Source of the DNA: UBA1724 sp963611685
GTDB lineage: Bacteria > Verrucomicrobiota > Lentisphaeria > Oligosphaerales > Oligosphaeraceae
Direction of reading: 5' to 3'
NCBI GenBank assembly: GCA_963611685.1
Contig: CAVDSU010000005.1
Location: 1 to 47,065 of the forward strand
Length of the DNA: 47,065 bases
Under the pieces are notes generated by a model. It was not told the origin of the DNA. It worked only from the letters and a program-made list of their open reading frames with translations, and did not search any database. Position 1 is the first letter of the stretch. The number at the start of each line of letters is the position of its first letter. A program made the position numbers and the translations under genes. Shown here in pieces: positions 46,927 through 47,065 of this stretch.

Positions 46927-47065
46927 ATTAGTGGGTAGTGGCTAGTTTATAAGGCGCCGCAGGCGCTATTCCGCCGCTGGTGCGGCGGTAAGTATCTAGC
47001 CATTAGTGGGTAGTGGCTAGTTTATAAGGCGCCGCAGGCGCTCTTCCGCCGCTGGTGCGGCGGTA
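46927..47065 (-). repeat. tandem duplicated repeat block at the right edge
   Basis: Two 64-base copies (46927-46990 and 47002-47065) are 75 bases apart and differ at one base (CGCTATTCC versus CGCTCTTCC). Each has the TAG-rich cap (ATTAGTGGGTAGTGGCTAG), an inverted GCGCCGCAGGCGC and the hairpin CCGCCGC-TGGT-GCGGCGG. The array continues past the window edge, directly after the solute-binding protein gene. Confidence 0.93.

Overview
This is a GC-rich, gene-dense bacterial scaffold with one run of 152 Ns. It reads as part of a draft genome from a Gram-negative member of the PVC superphylum, most likely the Verrucomicrobiota/Lentisphaerota/Kiritimatiellota side. The main support is a small protein at 14057-14521 that looks like the Verrucomicrobia-Planctomycetes-restricted 'Minf_1886' family. 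An outer-membrane MlaA lipoprotein, MreC, ThrH and many predicted lipoproteins fit a Gram-negative cell. The phylum call is an inference from gene content; there is no rRNA in the window.

Layout. Positions 1-9422 (minus strand) run from valS through a NifU-domain protein into a cluster of a von Willebrand A membrane protein, ThrH, a secreted all-helical protein, a transmembrane Ser/Thr kinase and a truncated gene at the edge. Positions 9737-14988 (minus) hold an AroK-TtcA fusion, a CPBP protease, an rRNA-methyltransferase-like protein, an unknown protein, the Minf_1886 protein and a HIT protein. Positions 15324-17384 are ftsY-tgt, and 17849-22896 run from an MlaA-hydrolase fusion through a secreted nitroreductase to ribBA-ribH-nusB. 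Positions 23490-30223 hold coaBC (with a degenerate CoaC half), mazG, a sugar-binding-type lipoprotein, an ABC exporter and a Gfo/Idh oxidoreductase. On the plus strand, 31031-34034 carries an unknown secreted protein, a LOG-family protein and prmC. A C69 peptidase and fabH follow on the minus strand, with a TetR regulator divergent from fabH. Positions 38417-41903 (minus) form rph, a RecB-like Fe-S nuclease, a Y-family polymerase and a YolD-like partner. Positions 42131-46908 (plus) hold an unknown lipoprotein, a parvulin, tadA, mreC and a solute-binding lipoprotein.

The most striking feature is not a gene. From about 9.5 kb to 37.6 kb, and again at the right edge, the spaces between transcription units are filled with a family of short modular repeats. 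The modules recur in similar order: a TAG/TAA-rich 3' cap abutting stop codons; long inverted repeats; hairpins with conserved flanks but stems that change on both sides together; an ACGGG...CCCGTCCTTTGG hairpin; and a leader element of GC hairpins followed by a TTCCTCC-repeat tract just before start codons. No transposase is present. Many genes also lack a Shine-Dalgarno site and have C/U-rich leaders instead. Both observations deserve genome-wide analysis.
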